Shown piece after piece: positions 26,795-27,887 of a DNA stretch of 27,887 nucleotides; position 1 is the stretch's first letter; the number at the start of each line of letters is the position of its first letter. Origin of the DNA: Beijerinckiaceae bacterium (GTDB lineage Bacteria > Pseudomonadota > Alphaproteobacteria > Rhizobiales > Beijerinckiaceae); the NCBI GenBank assembly GCA_027346205.1, contig DAIESR010000537.1, forward strand, positions 1-27,887. Direction: 5' to 3'. The translations under genes and the position numbers were made by a program. The notes under the pieces were generated by a model. It made no database searches and was not told the DNA's origin. It saw only the letters and a program-made list of their open reading frames with translations.

Positions 26795-26823
26795 TTGACA
26801 ATAAGGTAAAAATACCTAATAAT
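26795..26823 (+). promoter_or_regulatory. sigma-70 promoter of the two small genes
   Basis: A perfect -35 TTGACA (26795-26800), a 17-base spacer and a -10-like AATAAT (26818-26823). O4 lies inside the spacer and O3 abuts the -35, so a bound repressor would block polymerase. Confidence 0.7.
26805..26816. promoter_or_regulatory. operator-like site O4 (GGTA-N4-TACC)
   Basis: GGTAAAAATACC, located between the -35 and -10 elements, 23 bases centre to centre from O3. Position and symmetry suit repression by the adjacent S24 repressor. Confidence 0.65.
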
Positions 26824-26847
26824 AGCCTCCAACTCAGGAGGTGCAGC

Positions 26848-27174
26848 ATGTCGAAACACAGAACCATTTGGTCCGCCGAGCGCGTCGCTCGGCTGGGATT
26901 TCTGGTCGGGCAAGGCTTCGCCGCCAAACGGATCGCGGAAGATCCCCTGATTGCTTCGACCCCGAACAATGTCCATCGTCAGGCACAGCGCTTCGGCCTT
27001 GCATTTCGCGACGCTATGGCGATGGCGCTGCGTCTGCCACCGGAGGCCGCGGCACACTATGACACGGCGGCGGAAAAGCGTGGCGTGACGAGAGAGGCGC
27101 TGATCCGGCTTTTGGTGATGACCGCAGCGGCAGAGCCCAATCTCCTCGACAATATTCTGGATGACGGAGTTTGA
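26848..27174 (+). CDS. small putative DNA-binding protein
   Basis: A 108-residue protein that I do not assign to a named family with certainty. The N-terminal half (IWSAERVARLGFLVGQGFAAKRIAED...NNVHRQAQRFGL) looks like a GcrA-type helix-turn-helix. The C-terminal half (LPPEAAAHYDTAAEKRGVTREALIRLL) resembles a ribbon-helix-helix-like helical unit. A regulatory role is inferred. AGGAGG precedes ATG 26848. It is the first gene of the promoter controlled by O3/O4, opposite the S24 repressor, like an early or Cro-side gene of a phage control region. The next gene begins 3 bases after its stop. Confidence 0.75.
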   Translation: MSKHRTIWSAERVARLGFLVGQGFAAKRIAEDPLIASTPNNVHRQAQRFGLAFRDAMAMALRLPPEAAAHYDTAAEKRGVTREALIRLLVMTAAAEPNLLDNILDDGV

Positions 27175-27177
27175 GCA

Positions 27178-27693
27178 ATGGAGGAGGAGCTGAAGATCAA
27201 TGCGCTCGAGCGTCCCTATGGCGCCGATCGCAAATCCATTCCGGCGCATTGGAATGCGGATCATGTGGGCAGTCGGCTCGTTAAAGCCTTCACGACACTG
27301 GATCGCCTGCCGCGTGTGCGCGGCCCGCGCGCGCCCGGCAGCCATTGGCCTCTCCATGCAGTGGAATGGGCCGACGAATTGGCTCGCGCCGAACTCGATA
27401 TAGAGGAAAGGCGGACGCGCGAAATCGTGCAGAACCGTTCCATTCTGCGTCCTACGTCTGTAGACATCGCCGAAATGGAAATAGCTTTGGATTGGCTGCG
27501 TGAGTTGCGCCAATCCGATTCGGGCATGGCACTTGTCGCCAGCTTTTGGGCGCTCTATAGCGCGCGGCGTCGATCGCTGCGGCAGCTCTGCGCGCAAAAG
27601 CATTGGGCGCCGCATACTTTCTATCGCAAGCGTGCCAAGGCGCTCGCCTATCTAGCCGAATGGCTGAACGCACATTATGTGCCGGTGTTTTGA
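27178..27693 (+). CDS. uncharacterised protein, possibly DUF6362-like
   Basis: A 171-residue soluble protein. The segment SRLVKAFTTLDRLPRVRGPR followed by HWPLHAVEWADELARAELD resembles small Rhizobiales and phage proteins of the DUF6362 type, as far as I can recall. The C-terminal part (RRRSLRQLCAQKHWAPHTFYRKRAKAL) looks like a helix-turn-helix. Function is unknown. It lies 3 bases downstream of the preceding small gene and is presumably co-transcribed with it from the repressor-controlled promoter. No other structural phage gene is seen before the window ends. Confidence 0.7.
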   Translation: MEEELKINALERPYGADRKSIPAHWNADHVGSRLVKAFTTLDRLPRVRGPRAPGSHWPLHAVEWADELARAELDIEERRTREIVQNRSILRPTSVDIAEMEIALDWLRELRQSDSGMALVASFWALYSARRRSLRQLCAQKHWAPHTFYRKRAKALAYLAEWLNAHYVPVF

Positions 27694-27702
27694 TCGCCGT
27701 CG

Positions 27703-27832
27703 CTAGAGCATGTCCCGGAAAAGTTGATAGACTTTGCCGATCGAGAACATGCTATAACTATTTGAAATAGAACCGATTTATCCTGATCATATGGGATCGC
27801 AAGCGATTCCATATGATCAGGATCGGCTCTAG
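27703..27832. repeat. two-hairpin intergenic repeat, copy 2
   Basis: The element is bounded by CTAGAGC (27703-27709) and GCTCTAG (27826-27832). Hairpin A is imperfect (AGCATGTCCCGG... against ...GAACATGCT). The spacer contains CTATTTGAAAT. Hairpin B pairs 27780-27800 with 27803-27823 at 20 of 21 positions around AA, with the same GGATCGCAAGCGATTCC core as copy 1. Confidence 0.8.
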
Positions 27833-27887
27833 AGTATCCGTTTTCCAATTTATGAATGCCTTGCCCGAATCCTTCCTTCCGCTAGCG

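Noticed and set aside
25546..27832. CRISPR array
   Set aside because: The repeats are palindromic, few, widely spaced and different in their arms; there are no regular spacers and no cas genes.

Overview
The window is a nitrogen-fixation (nif/fix) island from an alphaproteobacterium, very probably of the order Hyphomicrobiales (Rhizobiales). The basis is the gene content and order (nifHDK, nifENX, two NifX-associated genes, fdxB, nifQ, an iscA-type gene, a short nifU, nifV, cysE/nifP, nifW, fixABCX), the NifH and NifDK sequences, and the intergenic repeats. A Beijerinckiaceae or methanotroph-type diazotroph is my best guess, but that is inference. nifA, nifB, nifS, nifZ and nifT are not in the window.

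Layout. Positions 76-1240 hold a frameshifted IS110-family transposase. It is followed by a pentapeptide-repeat protein (1506-2468), a palindromic intergenic repeat and a SAM-dependent O-methyltransferase (2796-3467). A leftward group follows. An ArsC-like nitrogenase-associated protein (6825-6370) overlaps a SagB-type nitroreductase fused to a rhodanese (6373-4382), and a rhodanese-ankyrin protein (4310-3510) comes next. A receiver-like protein lacking the phosphoacceptor aspartate (7462-7001) lies upstream of these genes and diverges from nifH.

The spacer 7463-7984 carries two TGT-N10-ACA NifA sites and a canonical sigma-54 promoter for nifHDK (7985-12027), plus a weaker sigma-54 candidate facing the receiver gene. 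Stem-loops sit between nifH and nifD and between nifD and nifK, and a terminator-like hairpin follows nifK. A tight run then continues: nifE (with two extra C-terminal [2Fe-2S]-type domains), nifN, nifX, a DUF269 gene, a DUF683-like gene, fdxB and nifQ (12240-17640). A second NifA site and sigma-54 promoter pair (17915-17991) starts iscA, nifU C-domain, nifV, cysE/nifP and nifW (18028-21146). fixABCX (21292-25070) follows, with a possible sigma-54 promoter of its own.

How the parts work together. NifHDK is the nitrogenase. NifE, NifN, NifX, NifQ and NifV assemble FeMo-cofactor by scaffold, carrier, Mo supply and homocitrate steps. IscA, the NifU C-domain and CysE/NifP serve Fe-S and cysteine supply. 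FdxB and FixABCX deliver low-potential electrons, and NifW helps MoFe protein maturation.

Right of fixX there is about 1 kb without a convincing gene, containing composite hairpin repeats. A phage-type S24 repressor (26745-26089) and two small divergent genes (26848-27174, 27178-27693) follow. Four copies of GGTA-N4-TACC lie in two pairs at the two ends of the repressor gene. The window ends in another 130-bp two-hairpin repeat.
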